A stretch of 64,000 bases of DNA, from contig NZ_CP076456.1 of the NCBI RefSeq assembly GCF_018866305.1, positions 2,728,001 to 2,792,000 on the forward strand. The letters run 5' to 3'. Source of the stretch: Arthrobacter sunyaminii. GTDB taxonomy: Bacteria > Actinomycetota > Actinomycetes > Actinomycetales > Micrococcaceae. This document shows, piece by piece, positions 8,924 through 23,311 of this stretch. The notes below the pieces were generated by a model, which saw nothing but the letters and a program-made list of their open reading frames with translations, was not told the DNA's origin and did no database searches. The first letter of the stretch is position 1. Each line of letters opens with the position of its first letter. The position numbers and the translations under genes were made by a program.

Positions 8924-9664
8924 TCAGCTCCCCACCAGAGCCGCCACCTCGCTGAGGGACCGCACGGTGCGGAAATCACCGTCCGCGGGTGCGTCACTTT
9001 CCTGGCGCACCGGTGACGGGTTCTCCGCCCGGTCGAGCCAAATCCCCTGCAAACCGGCGGCGCAGGCCCCCACGGCGTCAACGCGCAGATTGTCCCCTAT
9101 ATAGAGGGTCTGTCCGGGCTCGGTGCCGAGCAGGCGGACCCCTTCCAGGAAGATTGCCGGGTCCGGTTTGGCCGCCCCGACGGAGTCGATGCCCACCAGG
9201 ACCTCGATCCGCTGCAGGCCGGCGGCGTCGAGCTTTGACCGCTGGTAGTCGTGGACGTTGTTGCTCACCGCGCCGTAGGGAATACCGCGCATATCCAGCT
9301 CGTCGAGGAGCGGAACCACGTCATCGAACGCCCGAAAGTGCAGGGGCAGCATTTCCTCATAGGCTTCGTTCCACATTCTTGCAGCGTCGCTGTCCAGCGG
9401 CGCCAGGCCTGCCTGCTCCCGGGCATGCTGCACCCGCAGCACCCGCTGGTCGGCAAAACTCAGGTGTCCGGCAAGGTAGGCGTCGTAGTGCCCCTGCGGG
9501 TCAGCGGCGAAAAGGGACGTGTAGGTGTTCCAGTCCGCCGGGGTGAAGTGCGCCAGGTCCTTTTCACCGAGTCCCTGAAGCGTGGTGCCCATGGCCGCCT
9601 GCAGGTCCACGAGGGTCTCGTCGATGTCGAAGAGGACCCCGCGGACCTGCGGGCGCAAAGGCAT
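8924..9664 (-). CDS. HAD-superfamily hydrolase
   Basis: Predicted Mg-dependent phosphatase of the haloacid dehalogenase superfamily, subfamily IA. All four motifs are present: FDIDETLVD (12-20, nucleophile Asp13 and acid Asp15), a Ser in GAVSNN, Lys in AAKPDPAIF, and YIGDNLRVDAVGA (acid motif IV). The cap domain lies between motifs I and II. I chose the ATG at 9664, five bases beyond the gltX stop; an ATG at 9691 would overlap gltX by 23 bp and add nine residues. It is probably in one operon with gltX. The substrate cannot be told; pyrimidine nucleotidase or phosphoglycolate phosphatase are possibilities. Confidence 0.85.
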   Translation of the reverse strand: MPLRPQVRGVLFDIDETLVDLQAAMGTTLQGLGEKDLAHFTPADWNTYTSLFAADPQGHYDAYLAGHLSFADQRVLRVQHAREQAGLAPLDSDAARMWNEAYEEMLPLHFRAFDDVVPLLDELDMRGIPYGAVSNNVHDYQRSKLDAAGLQRIEVLVGIDSVGAAKPDPAIFLEGVRLLGTEPGQTLYIGDNLRVDAVGACAAGLQGIWLDRAENPSPVRQESDAPADGDFRTVRSLSEVAALVGS

Positions 9665-9668
9665 GGAC

Positions 9669-11183
9669 CTAGCCTGCGTTCCGGAAGGCATTCAGGCGGG
9701 CCAACGAGGAGTCCTTGCCCAGGATCACCATGGATTCGAACAGCGGCGGCGAGATGCGCCGGCCGGACACGGCGGTGCGGACCGGACCAAAGGCCTTGCG
9801 CGGCTTGATGTCCATCTCCTCCACCAGGGCAGTGCGCAGCGCTGCCTGGATGTTCTCGGCCGTCCAGTCAGTAACCGGTTCCAGCGCAGCGATGGCGGCG
9901 TCCAGCACCTCGGTGAGGTTCTCGGGCAGGCCCTTCCGTGCGTCGTCGGCCACGTCAATGGCGTCGTCGGCCTTGAACAGGAAAGCGAGCATCTCCGGAG
10001 CCTCACCCAGCAGGGTGATGCGTTCCTGGACCAGCGGGGCGGCCTCGGTGAGGATTTCCTCTTCGCGGGCGGTCAGGGTCTCCCCCACCAGCCCGGCCTG
10101 CCGCAGGTACGGCACCAGCCGGTTCCGGAAGTCTTCGGGATCCAGCATCCGCACGTGGGTGCCGTTGATGGCTTCGGCCTTCTTGATGTCAAAGCGGGCC
10201 GGGTTGGCCAGGACGTCGTGGATGTCGAAGTGTTCCACCAGCTGGTCAACGGTAAAGATGTCCTCGTCCGCGGACAGGGACCAGCCCAGCAGGGAGAGGT
10301 AATTGAGCAGGCCCTCGGGGATGAAGCCGCGTTCGCGGTGCAGGAAGAGGCTGGACTCCGGGTCGCGCTTGGAGAGCTTCTTGTTGCCGCCGCCCATGAC
10401 GTAGGGCAGGTGGCCGAAGAGCGGCATGTACTGGGCGACTCCGACGTCGATCAGGGCCCGGTAAAGCGCAATCTGGCGCGGGGTGGAGGACAGCAGGTCC
10501 TCGCCGCGAAGCACGTGGGTGATGCCCATGAGCGCATCATCCACCGGGTTCACGAGCGTGTAGAGCGGGGCGCCGTTGGCGCGGACCACCACAAAGTCCG
10601 GAACGGTGCCGGCCTTGAAGGTGATTTCGCCGCGCACGAGGTCGTTGAACGTGATGTCCTCATCGGGCATGCGCACGCGCAGCACCGGCTGCCGGCCCTC
10701 GGCCTTGAAGGCTTCGATCTGCTCAGGCGTCAGGTCGCGGTCATAGTTGTCATAGCCGAGCTTGATGTCGCGGCCGGCGGCACGGTGGCGGGCCTCGATC
10801 TCCTCCGGCGTGGAGTAGGACTCGTACAGATGGCCGGCGTCCTTGAGCTTGGCGATGACGTCCTGGTAGATCTCACCGCGCTGGGACTGGCGGTACGGCT
10901 CATGCGGGCCGCCCACGTTGACGCCTTCATCCCAGGTGATGCCCAGCCAGTCCAGGGCGTCCAGAAGCTGCAGGAAGCTCTCTTCGCTGTCACGGGCGGT
11001 GTCGGTGTCCTCGATGCGGAACACCATTTTTCCGCCGGTGTGCTTGGCATAGGCCCAGTTGAACAGGGCGGTCCGGATGAGGCCCACGTGCGGGGTTCCG
11101 GTGGGTGAGGGACAGAACCGCACGCGCACTGGCGTGTTGTCATCGACGGTGGGCAGGTCGGCAAGTGAAGGCAGGTTAGTCAT
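9669..11183 (-). CDS. gltX: Glutamyl-tRNA synthetase
   Basis: Class I aminoacyl-tRNA synthetase charging tRNA-Glu. The 504-residue protein has the HIGH-type motif [11 protein letters not shown] (25-35) and the KMSKS-type motif KLSKR (269-273), an intact Rossmann fold and a C-terminal anticodon-binding region. Actinobacteria normally lack a glutaminyl-tRNA synthetase and use the GatCAB amidotransferase, so the enzyme is probably non-discriminating and also charges the nearby tRNA-Gln; this is knowledge of the phylum, not visible here. The ATG has TGGAAGC upstream. The HAD gene follows immediately. Confidence 0.96.
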   Translation of the reverse strand: MTNLPSLADLPTVDDNTPVRVRFCPSPTGTPHVGLIRTALFNWAYAKHTGGKMVFRIEDTDTARDSEESFLQLLDALDWLGITWDEGVNVGGPHEPYRQSQRGEIYQDVIAKLKDAGHLYESYSTPEEIEARHRAAGRDIKLGYDNYDRDLTPEQIEAFKAEGRQPVLRVRMPDEDITFNDLVRGEITFKAGTVPDFVVVRANGAPLYTLVNPVDDALMGITHVLRGEDLLSSTPRQIALYRALIDVGVAQYMPLFGHLPYVMGGGNKKLSKRDPESSLFLHRERGFIPEGLLNYLSLLGWSLSADEDIFTVDQLVEHFDIHDVLANPARFDIKKAEAINGTHVRMLDPEDFRNRLVPYLRQAGLVGETLTAREEEILTEAAPLVQERITLLGEAPEMLAFLFKADDAIDVADDARKGLPENLTEVLDAAIAALEPVTDWTAENIQAALRTALVEEMDIKPRKAFGPVRTAVSGRRISPPLFESMVILGKDSSLARLNAFRNAG

Positions 11184-11224
11184 GATGCTTCCAGTTTAGT
11201 CTCTTGCCGTGTCCGCCCGGACGA

Positions 11225-11839
11225 TTACAGGCTGTAAGTCAGCAGCCAGAGGAAGACACCGCCGCCGGCCAGCACGCCAACGGCTGCTGCGGCACCGGTT
11301 TTGACGGTGTGTCCGCGGCCGCTGATCACGGCGGCGACGCAGACGCAGGCAGCGGCGGCAGCCAGGACCGCACCAGCCGCTCCCGGAAACAACAGGAAGA
11401 GAAGGACCGGAAGCACGACGGCGGCGGCGGCGTAGGTGACATCCGCCCATTCCAGCCGGGCGGCCTTGGAGACCGCCGCGGTCAGGGCATAGGCCGCGAT
11501 CATGCCGAAGACGACGGCGGCCAGTGCCCGCGGCCCATCGGTCCAGCGGACAACGCGAAGCACCATGAACGCAGCTCCGAACGCCCCGAGGATTATGGGC
11601 GGGGCCCCCAGCCGGTTGAGGCCTCGCCGCAGGTCTCCGCGCTTATCCAAAACCGTCACCAGCGCCCACGGAAACAGGGCAATCAGCACGGCTGACCCAA
11701 CACCCCAGACCAAGGCGGTAGCGCCGTCGTCATTCAGGAAAGGGGCAGCGAGCAGGGCAGCCGCCCACACGGCGCCGGGCGGCAAAAAGCGCCGGACCAG
11801 GGCAAGGCTGCGCACCGGTCCGGCGCTGGGGTTGCTCAT
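11225..11839 (-). CDS. Uncharacterised integral membrane protein
   Basis: A 204-residue protein made mostly of hydrophobic helices: about six to seven transmembrane segments can be drawn between residues 20 and 203, with the few charges (KRGDLRRGLNRLG at about 66-78) in a loop. I see no catalytic motif and do not recognise the family. It starts two bases after the stop of the FAH-family hydrolase gene, so its ribosome site lies inside that gene and the two are probably co-transcribed and coupled. Codon use and the operon position make it a real gene; function is unknown. A protein of similar size and character is encoded at 30089-30688. Confidence 0.75.
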   Translation of the reverse strand: MSNPSAGPVRSLALVRRFLPPGAVWAAALLAAPFLNDDGATALVWGVGSAVLIALFPWALVTVLDKRGDLRRGLNRLGAPPIILGAFGAAFMVLRVVRWTDGPRALAAVVFGMIAAYALTAAVSKAARLEWADVTYAAAAVVLPVLLFLLFPGAAGAVLAAAAACVCVAAVISGRGHTVKTGAAAAVGVLAGGGVFLWLLTYSL

Positions 11840-11841
11840 TC

Positions 11842-12615
11842 TTAGCTGCGGGCGGTGTTCGAGAGGCGGCCGATGCCTTCGATGGAAACCTCGTAACGTT
11901 CCCCGTCGGAGATGAGACCTACACCTGCCGGCGTGCCCGTGAGGATGACATCGCCGGGCAGCAGGGTAAAGGCCTGGGAGACGTAGGAGACAAGTTCCTT
12001 CACGCCCCAGACCATCTGGCTCGTGTTCCCGTCCTGCACCAGCTCACCGTTGAGGTAACCGCGGACGGCCACATCGTCAGTGTCCAGGTCGGTTTCAATC
12101 CAGGGGCCGAGGGGGCAGGAGGTGTCAAAGCCCTTGGCACGGGCCCACTGGCCATCGGTGCGCTGGGCATCGCGTGCGGTCAGGTCATTGGCACACGTGT
12201 ACCCAAAGACAACCTCGTCCACGCGGTCCAGCGGCACGTCCTTGCAGATCCGGCCGATGACGACGGCAAGTTCTGCCTCGTAGGAGATCTCGTCCGAGAA
12301 GGCCGGCAGCACAATGGGATCGTTGGGGCCGATGACCGAGGTGTTGGGCTTGAGGAACATCAGCGGAGCAGGCGGAACTTCACCGCCCATTTCGGCTGCA
12401 TGATCGGCGTAGTTTTTGCCGATCCCCACCACCTTGCTGCGGGGAATGATCGGTGCCAGCAGCCGGACATCTTCCAGCTTGTGGCGCTCCCCCGTCAGCT
12501 GAACGCCGGAGAAAAACGGATCGCCCTTGATGACGGCAATTTCTTCCTGGCCCTCGTCTCCGTCCACGACGCCGAACGCTGGGTCACTGTCTTGTACAAA
12601 TCGAGCAATACGCAT
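11842..12615 (-). CDS. Fumarylacetoacetate-hydrolase family protein
   Basis: A 257-residue metal-dependent enzyme of the FAH family, whose members hydrolyse or decarboxylate acylpyruvates and related catabolic intermediates. Visible: GIGKNYADHAAEMG (64-77), FLKPNTS (87-93), the metal ligands in SYEAELAVVIG (111-121; Glu113 and Glu115) and Asp144 in ANDLTARDAQ, and KGFDTSCPLGPW (161-172). It has the usual N-terminal small domain. In actinobacteria many such proteins are annotated acylpyruvase or 2-hydroxyhepta-2,4-diene-1,7-dioate isomerase; nothing around it settles the substrate. It lies downstream of the rRNA operon terminator and is followed by the membrane protein gene. Confidence 0.88.
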   Translation of the reverse strand: MRIARFVQDSDPAFGVVDGDEGQEEIAVIKGDPFFSGVQLTGERHKLEDVRLLAPIIPRSKVVGIGKNYADHAAEMGGEVPPAPLMFLKPNTSVIGPNDPIVLPAFSDEISYEAELAVVIGRICKDVPLDRVDEVVFGYTCANDLTARDAQRTDGQWARAKGFDTSCPLGPWIETDLDTDDVAVRGYLNGELVQDGNTSQMVWGVKELVSYVSQAFTLLPGDVILTGTPAGVGLISDGERYEVSIEGIGRLSNTARS

Positions 12616-12689
12616 GTTCTCAAGCCTAGTAGAAGATTGCCCGGTTACGCTCCCGCGATGCGGGGTAAAAACAAGCTCCTGTTAAACAA

Positions 12690-12718
12690 GTAAGGCCCCG
12701 CCGATGGCGGGGCCTTAC
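12690..12718 (-). terminator. rRNA operon terminator
   Basis: A perfect 13-bp stem (GTAAGGCCCCGCC and complement, three-base loop) just downstream of 5S rRNA, followed on the minus strand by TTGTTT. It fits the end of the rRNA transcript. Confidence 0.85.
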
Positions 12719-12738
12719 TCTCTCTACCGAAATATTGT

Positions 12739-12855
12739 CCGGCGGTGACCTACTCTCCCACACCCTCCCGGATGCAGTACCATCGGCGCAGTGGGTCTTA
12801 GCTTCCGGGTTCGGAATGGGACCGGGCGTTTCCCCCACGCTATGACCGCCGTAAC
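12739..12855 (-). rRNA. rrf: 5S ribosomal RNA
   Basis: The minus strand from 12855 reads GTTACGGCGGTCATAGCG and continues through the conserved CCGAACCCGGAAGCTAAG core to GGTCACCGCCGGAC, whose ends pair (ACGGCGGT with CACCGCC). Length is about 117 nt; the ends are good to a few bases. Confidence 0.95.
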
Positions 12856-13064
12856 CCTACCACCCGCACCACCAGCCAAACTGCTCCTGGTGGAGGGGAA
12901 AACAATGGGTCACAACCAAACACGTTCAACCGTGCCTGTCATGATAAAGTATCCACGCGTAAGAATGAACACTTCTCTTTTATTCTAAACCACCCAACCA
13001 TCCCCGAAAGGACAATCAGCGGTTCGTTCCACGGTGACAAACCACACACGGGTTTGTTATCCGG

Positions 13065-13082
13065 GAACCACATAGTGGACGC
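13065..13082 (-). repeat. 23S rRNA processing stem, 3' side
   Basis: This 18-nt segment in the 23S-5S spacer is complementary to 16420-16437 in the 16S-23S spacer, with a single G-U wobble. The two flank 23S and can fold into the long stem normally cut by RNase III. The rest of the 12856-13153 spacer holds no tRNA and no gene that I can see. Confidence 0.75.
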
Positions 13083-13153
13083 AAGCAGCATGATCAACAC
13101 AATCCTTCTTTGGCGGGAACGTTTGAAGTCGTTTCCTGCCCAGACTGTGGTGT

Positions 13154-16317
<3,164 letters not shown>

Positions 16318-16419
16318 ACAAAGATCAATAAATATTATCGCTATCGAGAAAACCATGGAGGCCGGTAAAACCGGTCACCAGGTTTATCTGAAATTGCACT
16401 TAATAATTTTAAGATGCTC

Positions 16420-16437
16420 GCGTCCACTATGTAGTTC
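16420..16437 (-). repeat. 23S rRNA processing stem, 5' side, with leader motif
   Basis: Complementary to 13065-13082 across 18 nt. The adjoining minus-strand sequence TTGTTTGAGAACT also occurs in the 16S leader at 18500-18525, so the spacer repeats the leader's antitermination/processing motif. The 16318-16819 spacer has no tRNA gene, which is usual for actinobacteria, and nothing else I recognise. Confidence 0.7.
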
Positions 16438-16814
16438 TCAAACAACAACCCCGTCACACCCCGCCACCACCACGTATTCACCGTGGAAGTCTTGGGCCTG
16501 CGCAGGAACAATCAGAAACAACACGAACCCGTGTCCCTTCCAACCCCTCCAATGAAGGCTTGAAATTCTTCGGTCCTGTTATTTCAGGACCCAACAGTGT
16601 GCCAAACGGAAAAACCCGGTACTTGAAGACACCGGCAGCGTTTCCAGTCCTCCCCGAAGGAAGAACGTACTGTGCTGCCGGGCTCAACGCCGGGCACCTG
16701 CCTATTGATATTCCACCCTTGAGCACCCACCGGAAAACATATGTTCCCGATATGGGCATCTCCTGCAAAGCCCGCATCCAACACTGTGGAAGAACACGAA
16801 AACTTTGAGGTGCT

Positions 16815-18346
<1,532 letters not shown>

Positions 18347-18484
18347 AATGTGTTACAGACACAAGACCGGAGCCAAGGAAAATTGGCTGCACAGTCCTGC
18401 ACTAAATTCGAAACCAGCTAAAAAAGCTGCTCCCAACCCACGGGGTGGGCGGAAACAACCAGTTCAACCAATTAAAATAATTGG

Positions 18485-18525
18485 TATCAATAAACTTGGC
18501 ACACTATTGAGTTCTCAAACAACAG
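18485..18525 (-). promoter_or_regulatory. rRNA leader antitermination and processing element
   Basis: The minus strand carries TTGTTTGAGAACTCAATAG, a leader motif repeated in the 16S-23S spacer, followed by TATTGATA. The latter is complementary to TATCAATA in the spacer (16703-16710), so the two could pair around 16S. It resembles the conserved boxA-like and RNase III region of actinobacterial rrn leaders; that assignment is by analogy. Confidence 0.55.
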
Positions 18526-18590
18526 ATGCATCCGAAATACTCGGAAAAACAAAGAATGTTTTTCTTTTCTCTTCGCTGCAGTGTTTCTTT

Positions 18591-18619
18591 ATTCTATTTC
18601 ATCCGGACCGTTTTAGCAA
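18591..18619 (-). promoter_or_regulatory. rRNA operon promoter P2 (proximal)
   Basis: Minus-strand TTGCTA, 17 bp, TAGAAT: a near-consensus housekeeping sigma promoter about 245 bp before 16S. Confidence 0.65.
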
Positions 18620-18775
18620 TTCCGCGGTATTCGCGGTAATTGGCTGAAACAACCGTTTGAACCCGCCACAAAGCATTCGGATGAAATCCGCTGCTGTGTT
18701 TTTGGGCTGTTGCCGGATCCGGGAGCCTTGCCAGCGGACCATGTCCGCCAGGCACTCACCGGGGCAACTCACTAA

Positions 18776-18804
18776 ACTTTACACAGACTTGCCGGTCCTT
18801 GCAA
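18776..18804 (-). promoter_or_regulatory. rRNA operon promoter P1 (distal)
   Basis: Minus-strand TTGCAA, 17 bp, TAAAGT, about 430 bp before 16S and 130 bp after the stop of the upstream MBL gene. Together with P2 it makes a tandem-promoter rrn leader, as is common. The remainder of 18347-18937 holds no gene I can support. Confidence 0.6.
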
Positions 18805-18937
18805 ACCGCCGGAGTGTGACCTCCTGCACTCTGCCGGCCCCGGGGCGTCTGCGCTAAATCTGCGCGTTGCCGAACCAACTTCCAATAGTTTGCGACGGAA
18901 GTTCAGGTCCCTGCAAGTCCGGCGGCCGTTGTCTCGC

Positions 18938-19723
18938 TCACAGCGGATCGTTGCCCCGCAGATACTGCAGCTGGGCAGCCACTGACAGTTCCGCCGCTCC
19001 GCGGACGTTGGCCGGCACATCGGCGTAGACCAGGTCCGCCACCTCGGAAACGGAGGCTCCTTCTCCTGCTTCCTCCAGCGCGGCGCGAATCTGCTCCAAA
19101 CGCTCCTGACGGTGGTCCCGGTAGGTCAGGACCACTGTGCTGAGGTCAGAGAGCACGGGCCCGTGCGCCGGAAGCACCGTTGCATGCCCCAGCTCTGACA
19201 ACCGTTCCAGGCTGGCGAAATAGTCTCCGAGTGTTCCGTCCGGGAAGTCCAGAACTGTGGTGCCGCGCCCCAGGATCGTGTCGCCGGTCAGGACGGATCC
19301 GCCCGGCCCGTCGGCGGGAAGGTGGAAGCAGACGGAATCCGAGGTGTGGCCGGGGGTGGCCAGGACCGTGATGTCCACTCCCCCGGCGTGCACCACTTCA
19401 CCGTCAACGAGCGGATCTCCGTCCACGCAGTAGGCAGGGTGGAAGGCACGGACAGGTGCCCCGGTCATTTCGGCAAACCGTACGCTTGCCTCGGTGTGGT
19501 CGGGGTGCCGGTGTGTAATGAGGACCAGTTCCACAGTCCCGGCGGACGCCAGCAGCTGCAGGTGCGCTTCATCCAGGGGCCCCGGGTCCACCACCACCAC
19601 ATGGTCTGAATCCTCGGCAGCAATGACATAGCTGTTGGTTCCCTCCAGACTCATGGGACCGGGGTTCGGCGCCAGGGCAAAGCGGGTCAGCGGGCTGCTG
19701 CGGGTCAGGGTGGTGGTGGACAT
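18938..19723 (-). CDS. MBL-fold metallohydrolase (LACTB2-like)
   Basis: A 261-residue metallo-beta-lactamase-fold protein. The zinc ligands are visible: HRHPDH (71-76), His126 in ATPGHTSDS, Asp148 in LTGDTILG, and the histidine of PAHGPV. The C-terminal winged-helix segment with ADVPANVRGAAELSV is typical of the LACTB2/hydroxyacylglutathione-hydrolase-like branch, in which human LACTB2 is an endoribonuclease; many bacterial members are only called hydrolases. It starts 24 bp after the ilvE stop on the same strand and so probably belongs to the leuB-ilvE transcript. Substrate unknown. Confidence 0.85.
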   Translation of the reverse strand: MSTTTLTRSSPLTRFALAPNPGPMSLEGTNSYVIAAEDSDHVVVVDPGPLDEAHLQLLASAGTVELVLITHRHPDHTEASVRFAEMTGAPVRAFHPAYCVDGDPLVDGEVVHAGGVDITVLATPGHTSDSVCFHLPADGPGGSVLTGDTILGRGTTVLDFPDGTLGDYFASLERLSELGHATVLPAHGPVLSDLSTVVLTYRDHRQERLEQIRAALEEAGEGASVSEVADLVYADVPANVRGAAELSVAAQLQYLRGNDPL

Positions 19724-19747
19724 CGGGTTCCTTTGTTGAGCCGGCGT

Positions 19748-20854
19748 TTAGGCCAGTCGGGTCAGCCAGCCGTGGGTATCTTCCACGGTGCCGGTCTGAA
19801 CGCCCAGAAGCTGTTCGCGGATGGACATGGTGACCGGGCCGGCAACGGCGTCGGCCGATCCAATGGTCTCGGTTTCAGTCTTTAGTTCGCCCACCGGCGT
19901 GATGACAGCAGCGGTGCCGCACGCGAAGACCTCGGTGATGTCACCGGAGGCCACGCCGTCGCGCCATTCATCCAGGGTGATCTTCCGTTCCTGGACGTCC
20001 AGTCCGCGATCGCGGCCCAGCTGGATCACGGAGGAGCGGGTAACGCCGTGCAGGATGGTGCCGGACAGTGCCGGCGTGACCAGGCTGCCGTCTTTGAAGA
20101 CAAAGAAGACGTTCATCCCGCCGAGTTCTTCCACGGCGTTGTCATTGGCCGCGTCCAGGAACAGCACCTGCTTGCAGCCGTGCGCCTCGCCTTCCATCTG
20201 GGCGATCAGGGAAGCAGCGTAATTGCCGCCGCACTTGGCTTCGCCGGTGCCGCCGATGCCGGCGCGGGCGTACCTGGTGGAGAGCCAGATGGATACGGGC
20301 TTCAGTTCGCCGCCGAAGTAGTTGCCGGCGGGCGAGGCGATGACACGGTAGGACACCTCGCGTGCAGGGCGAACGCCGAGGAACGCTTCGGTGGCGATCA
20401 TGAACGGGCGCAGGTAGAGCGCGGCGCCGTCGCCTTCGGGGATCCAGTCCGAATCCACCGACACCAGCCGGCGGAGCGATTCCATGAACAGCTCTTCAGG
20501 CAGTTCCGGCAGGGCAAGACGGAGGGCGGAGAGGTTCATGCGGGCGGCGTTGGCTTCCGGGCGGAACGTCCACACCGAGCCGTCGGCATGCCGGTACGCC
20601 TTGAGCCCCTCGAAGATTTCCTGGCCGTAGTGCAGCACGGCCGCGGCCGGATCCATGGCGATGGGACCGTACGGTTCAATCCGGGCGTTCTGCCAGATAC
20701 CGGTGCCGGTTTCATCGGCCTTGTAGTCGATGACCGCGGTGTGGTCCGTGAAGTAGTCTCCGAATCCGGGGTTGGCCAGTATGGCCGCACGCTCCTGCGC
20801 CGACTTTGGGTGGGCAGAGAGCTGCTGGGAGAATTCCAGAGCGCTGACAGACAT
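19748..20854 (-). CDS. ilvE: Branched-chain amino acid aminotransferase
   Basis: PLP enzyme of fold type IV that makes valine, leucine and isoleucine from their keto acids with glutamate as donor. The 368-residue protein has the PLP-binding Lys207 in TGEAKCGGNYAAS, HYGQEIFEGLKAY (75-87), the YLRPFMIAT segment (147-155) and GTAAVITPVGEL near the C-terminus. Length fits the actinobacterial type. The ATG has GGAGG five bases upstream. leuB lies 61 bp upstream on the same strand, so the last two steps of leucine synthesis are encoded side by side. Confidence 0.96.
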   Translation of the reverse strand: MSVSALEFSQQLSAHPKSAQERAAILANPGFGDYFTDHTAVIDYKADETGTGIWQNARIEPYGPIAMDPAAAVLHYGQEIFEGLKAYRHADGSVWTFRPEANAARMNLSALRLALPELPEELFMESLRRLVSVDSDWIPEGDGAALYLRPFMIATEAFLGVRPAREVSYRVIASPAGNYFGGELKPVSIWLSTRYARAGIGGTGEAKCGGNYAASLIAQMEGEAHGCKQVLFLDAANDNAVEELGGMNVFFVFKDGSLVTPALSGTILHGVTRSSVIQLGRDRGLDVQERKITLDEWRDGVASGDITEVFACGTAAVITPVGELKTETETIGSADAVAGPVTMSIREQLLGVQTGTVEDTHGWLTRLA

Positions 20855-20915
20855 TTTTCCTCCACGGTGGGCGGCGCGGGCCGTCCGACGAATTGGTTAT
20901 TGATACTCCCCGAGC

Positions 20916-21977
20916 TTATGACACCGCTGCGGCTATCGCATTGCCGACTTCCGCTGTCGTGCGCGGTTCCCCGGTGCGTGCGGCGAGGTCCTCCTCCACC
21001 GCCTGTTCCACGCGGGCGGCTTCTTTTTCCAGCCCGAGGTGGCGCAGCAGCAGCGCCGCGGAGAGGATGGCTGCCGTGGGATCGGCTTTCTGCTGGCCTG
21101 CGATGTCAGGGGCCGAACCGTGCACCGGTTCAAACATGGAGGGAAAGGTGCCGTCCATGTTGATGTTGCCGGACGCTGCCAGTCCGATGCCGCCGGTCAC
21201 AGCAGCAGCCAGGTCCGTGATGATGTCGCCGAAGAGGTTGTCCGTGACGATCACGTCAAAGCGTGACGGATCAGTCACCAGGAAGATGGTGGCCGCGTCC
21301 ACGTGCAGGTAGTCGTGGCTGACCTCGGGGAATTCGACGGCGACGCGTTCCACGGTGCGCTTCCAGAGCCTGCCGGCGTAGACCAGCACGTTGTGCTTGT
21401 GCACCAGGGTGAGTTTTTTGCGCGGACGCTCGCTGGCGCGCCGGAACGCATCCCGGACCACGCGTTCCACGCCGTAGGCGGTGTTCAGGGAGACCTCGGT
21501 GGCAACTTCGTGCGGAGTTCCTTCGCGGAGCACTCCCCCGTTGCCGGTGTACGGGCCTTCGGTGCCTTCGCGGACCACAATGAAATCCACGGTGCCGGGG
21601 TTGGCCAGCGGGCTGGCGACCCCGGGGTAGAGCCGGGACGGACGCAGATTCACGTAGTGGTCCAGGCTGAAGCGCAGCTTGAGCAGCATTTCCCGCTCCA
21701 GAAGCCCGGACGGAATGCTCTTATCCCCCGGAGCCGCCCCGACGGCGCCGAACAGGATGGCGTCATGGCCCTTGAGCGCTTCCAGGGTGGAGTCCGGCAG
21801 GGTTTCACCCGTGGCCAGCCAGTGCTCGGCGCCAAGCGGATACTCAGTCAGCTCGAGGCGCACGGGGCCGCCGTCCGTCACCGCAAGGAGTACCTTAACG
21901 GCCTCGGCAGTGACTTCAGGACCGATGCCGTCACCGGGAATGACGGCCAGGGAAACAGTGGAGGACTCTTCGCTCAT
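20916..21977 (-). CDS. leuB: 3-isopropylmalate dehydrogenase
   Basis: NAD- and Mg-dependent oxidative decarboxylation of 3-isopropylmalate in leucine synthesis. The 353-residue protein has GDGIGPEV (15-22), the Lys194-Asn196 segment, Asp227, and the family signature NLFGDIITD (247-255) with metal-binding Asp251 and Asp255, followed by [13 protein letters not shown]. Length is normal. It is upstream of ilvE and MBL on the minus strand, and divergent from the histidine-kinase gene. No palindrome like that before leuC is evident in the 120 bp upstream, so its control may differ. Confidence 0.96.
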   Translation of the reverse strand: MSEESSTVSLAVIPGDGIGPEVTAEAVKVLLAVTDGGPVRLELTEYPLGAEHWLATGETLPDSTLEALKGHDAILFGAVGAAPGDKSIPSGLLEREMLLKLRFSLDHYVNLRPSRLYPGVASPLANPGTVDFIVVREGTEGPYTGNGGVLREGTPHEVATEVSLNTAYGVERVVRDAFRRASERPRKKLTLVHKHNVLVYAGRLWKRTVERVAVEFPEVSHDYLHVDAATIFLVTDPSRFDVIVTDNLFGDIITDLAAAVTGGIGLAASGNINMDGTFPSMFEPVHGSAPDIAGQQKADPTAAILSAALLLRHLGLEKEAARVEQAVEEDLAARTGEPRTTAEVGNAIAAAVS

Positions 21978-22097
21978 GCCGCCATTCTAGGAAGGGTGTC
22001 CATATCGCGGGCAAACCGTTCCACATGCTGGACGCTTCCGGAGATCAGCCCCTGGCATGAGGACCTGCAGGCGGGTCAGGCCCTAAAGTTGTTGTCC

Positions 22098-23309
22098 ATG
22101 CTCGTGCACCGCCGAATCCAAGCCTGGCTGCAGGCCAATCCCTTCAAGGTAGACACCACTCTCATGCTTTTCGGTGTGCTCTTCTTTGTGCTTTCGGCAA
22201 CGGCGGTCGGAAGCCCGCATCCGGTATTCGACATCGTCGTGTCCCTGGGCATTGTGGTGCCCCTGGCATGGCGCCGGACCCGGCCGGTGCTGTCCGGCAG
22301 CATCACCGCCTTTTTCTGTTTGATGCAGGTGATTTTCAGCGGTTTCCCCCTGCCGGCGGACATCGTGGTCCTGGCAACGGTCTATGCGCTGGCCGCCTAT
22401 GCACCGCGCTGGGCGAGCCTGGGCGGGTTGGCCCTGGCGCTGATCGGCGGGATGCTGTTTGTTTTCCGCTACTTCGCCAACCCCTTTGAGGGGCTTGGGA
22501 CCATGACCGCGGCCATGTTCGTCTTCAACGTCATTGCCTTTGACGCCGTCATCCTGGTGGCCTGGACCTTCGGCGACCTGGCCCGCACCCGCAGATTGGC
22601 CCTCCAGGCACTGGAGGACAGAGCACGACGGCTGGAGACCGAGCGGCAGCAGGAACGCGATCTCGCCGCCGCTGACGAGCGCTCCCACATTGCCCGGGAA
22701 ATGCACGACATTGTGGCCCATTCCCTTTCGGTCATCATCACCCAGGCGGACGGCGCCCGGTACGCGAGCGCCCAGGATCCCGAAATTGCCGTCAAGACTC
22801 TCGGCACCATCGCGGAGACGGGCCGCGGATCGCTGCGTGAAATGCGGCGCCTGCTCGGGGTGCTGCGCGGCGACGAGCTGGCTTCCACGCGCCCGCTGCC
22901 CTCGCTGGCCGACGTCGATTCCCTGGTGGACGCGGTCAAACGCGCCGGCCTGGAGGTGAGCGTGCATCGGACGGGAGCCATGCGGCGCCAGCTTCCCGCC
23001 GGAGCGGAGCTCACCGCGTACCGGGTCATCCAGGAGTCACTCACCAACGTGCTCAAGCACGCCGGCCCATCGGTGCGGGCGGACGTGGAGCTGGAGTGGA
23101 CGTCCCGCGGCCTGGAGGTCCGGGTGTTCGACGACGGACGCGGCGCCGGCGCGGATGCCGCGCCGCCGGCTCCCCCGGCCGCCGGTTCCGGCCAGGGCAT
23201 CAATGGCATGGCGGAGCGGGTGGCCCTCTACGATGGAAAACTGGTGGCCGCACCCGCAGTCGGCGGAGGATTCCGCGTTACCGCATTCATTCCCTATACG
23301 GAGGCCTGA
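22098..23309 (+). CDS. Two-component sensor histidine kinase (NarL-partner type)
   Basis: A 403-residue membrane kinase: four to five hydrophobic segments (about 20-36, 44-57, 66-120, 136-158), a coiled stretch rich in Arg/Glu/Gln (162-192), then the HisKA_3 domain with the phospho-acceptor His203 in REMHDIVAHSLS, and an HATPase with RVIQESLTNVLKHA and DDGRGAG. The frame is open far upstream, opposite leuB, but only the ATG at 22098 gives a normal N-terminus. The response regulator begins two bases after its stop. The signal is unknown; the downstream ABC genes may be its targets. Confidence 0.9.
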   Translation: MLVHRRIQAWLQANPFKVDTTLMLFGVLFFVLSATAVGSPHPVFDIVVSLGIVVPLAWRRTRPVLSGSITAFFCLMQVIFSGFPLPADIVVLATVYALAAYAPRWASLGGLALALIGGMLFVFRYFANPFEGLGTMTAAMFVFNVIAFDAVILVAWTFGDLARTRRLALQALEDRARRLETERQQERDLAAADERSHIAREMHDIVAHSLSVIITQADGARYASAQDPEIAVKTLGTIAETGRGSLREMRRLLGVLRGDELASTRPLPSLADVDSLVDAVKRAGLEVSVHRTGAMRRQLPAGAELTAYRVIQESLTNVLKHAGPSVRADVELEWTSRGLEVRVFDDGRGAGADAAPPAPPAAGSGQGINGMAERVALYDGKLVAAPAVGGGFRVTAFIPYTEA

Positions 23310-23311
23310 GC

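Noticed and set aside
21303..22097. 265-codon upstream extension of the histidine-kinase frame
   Set aside because: It lies opposite leuB and has shadow-type composition; the kinase has its own ATG and normal N-terminus at 22098.
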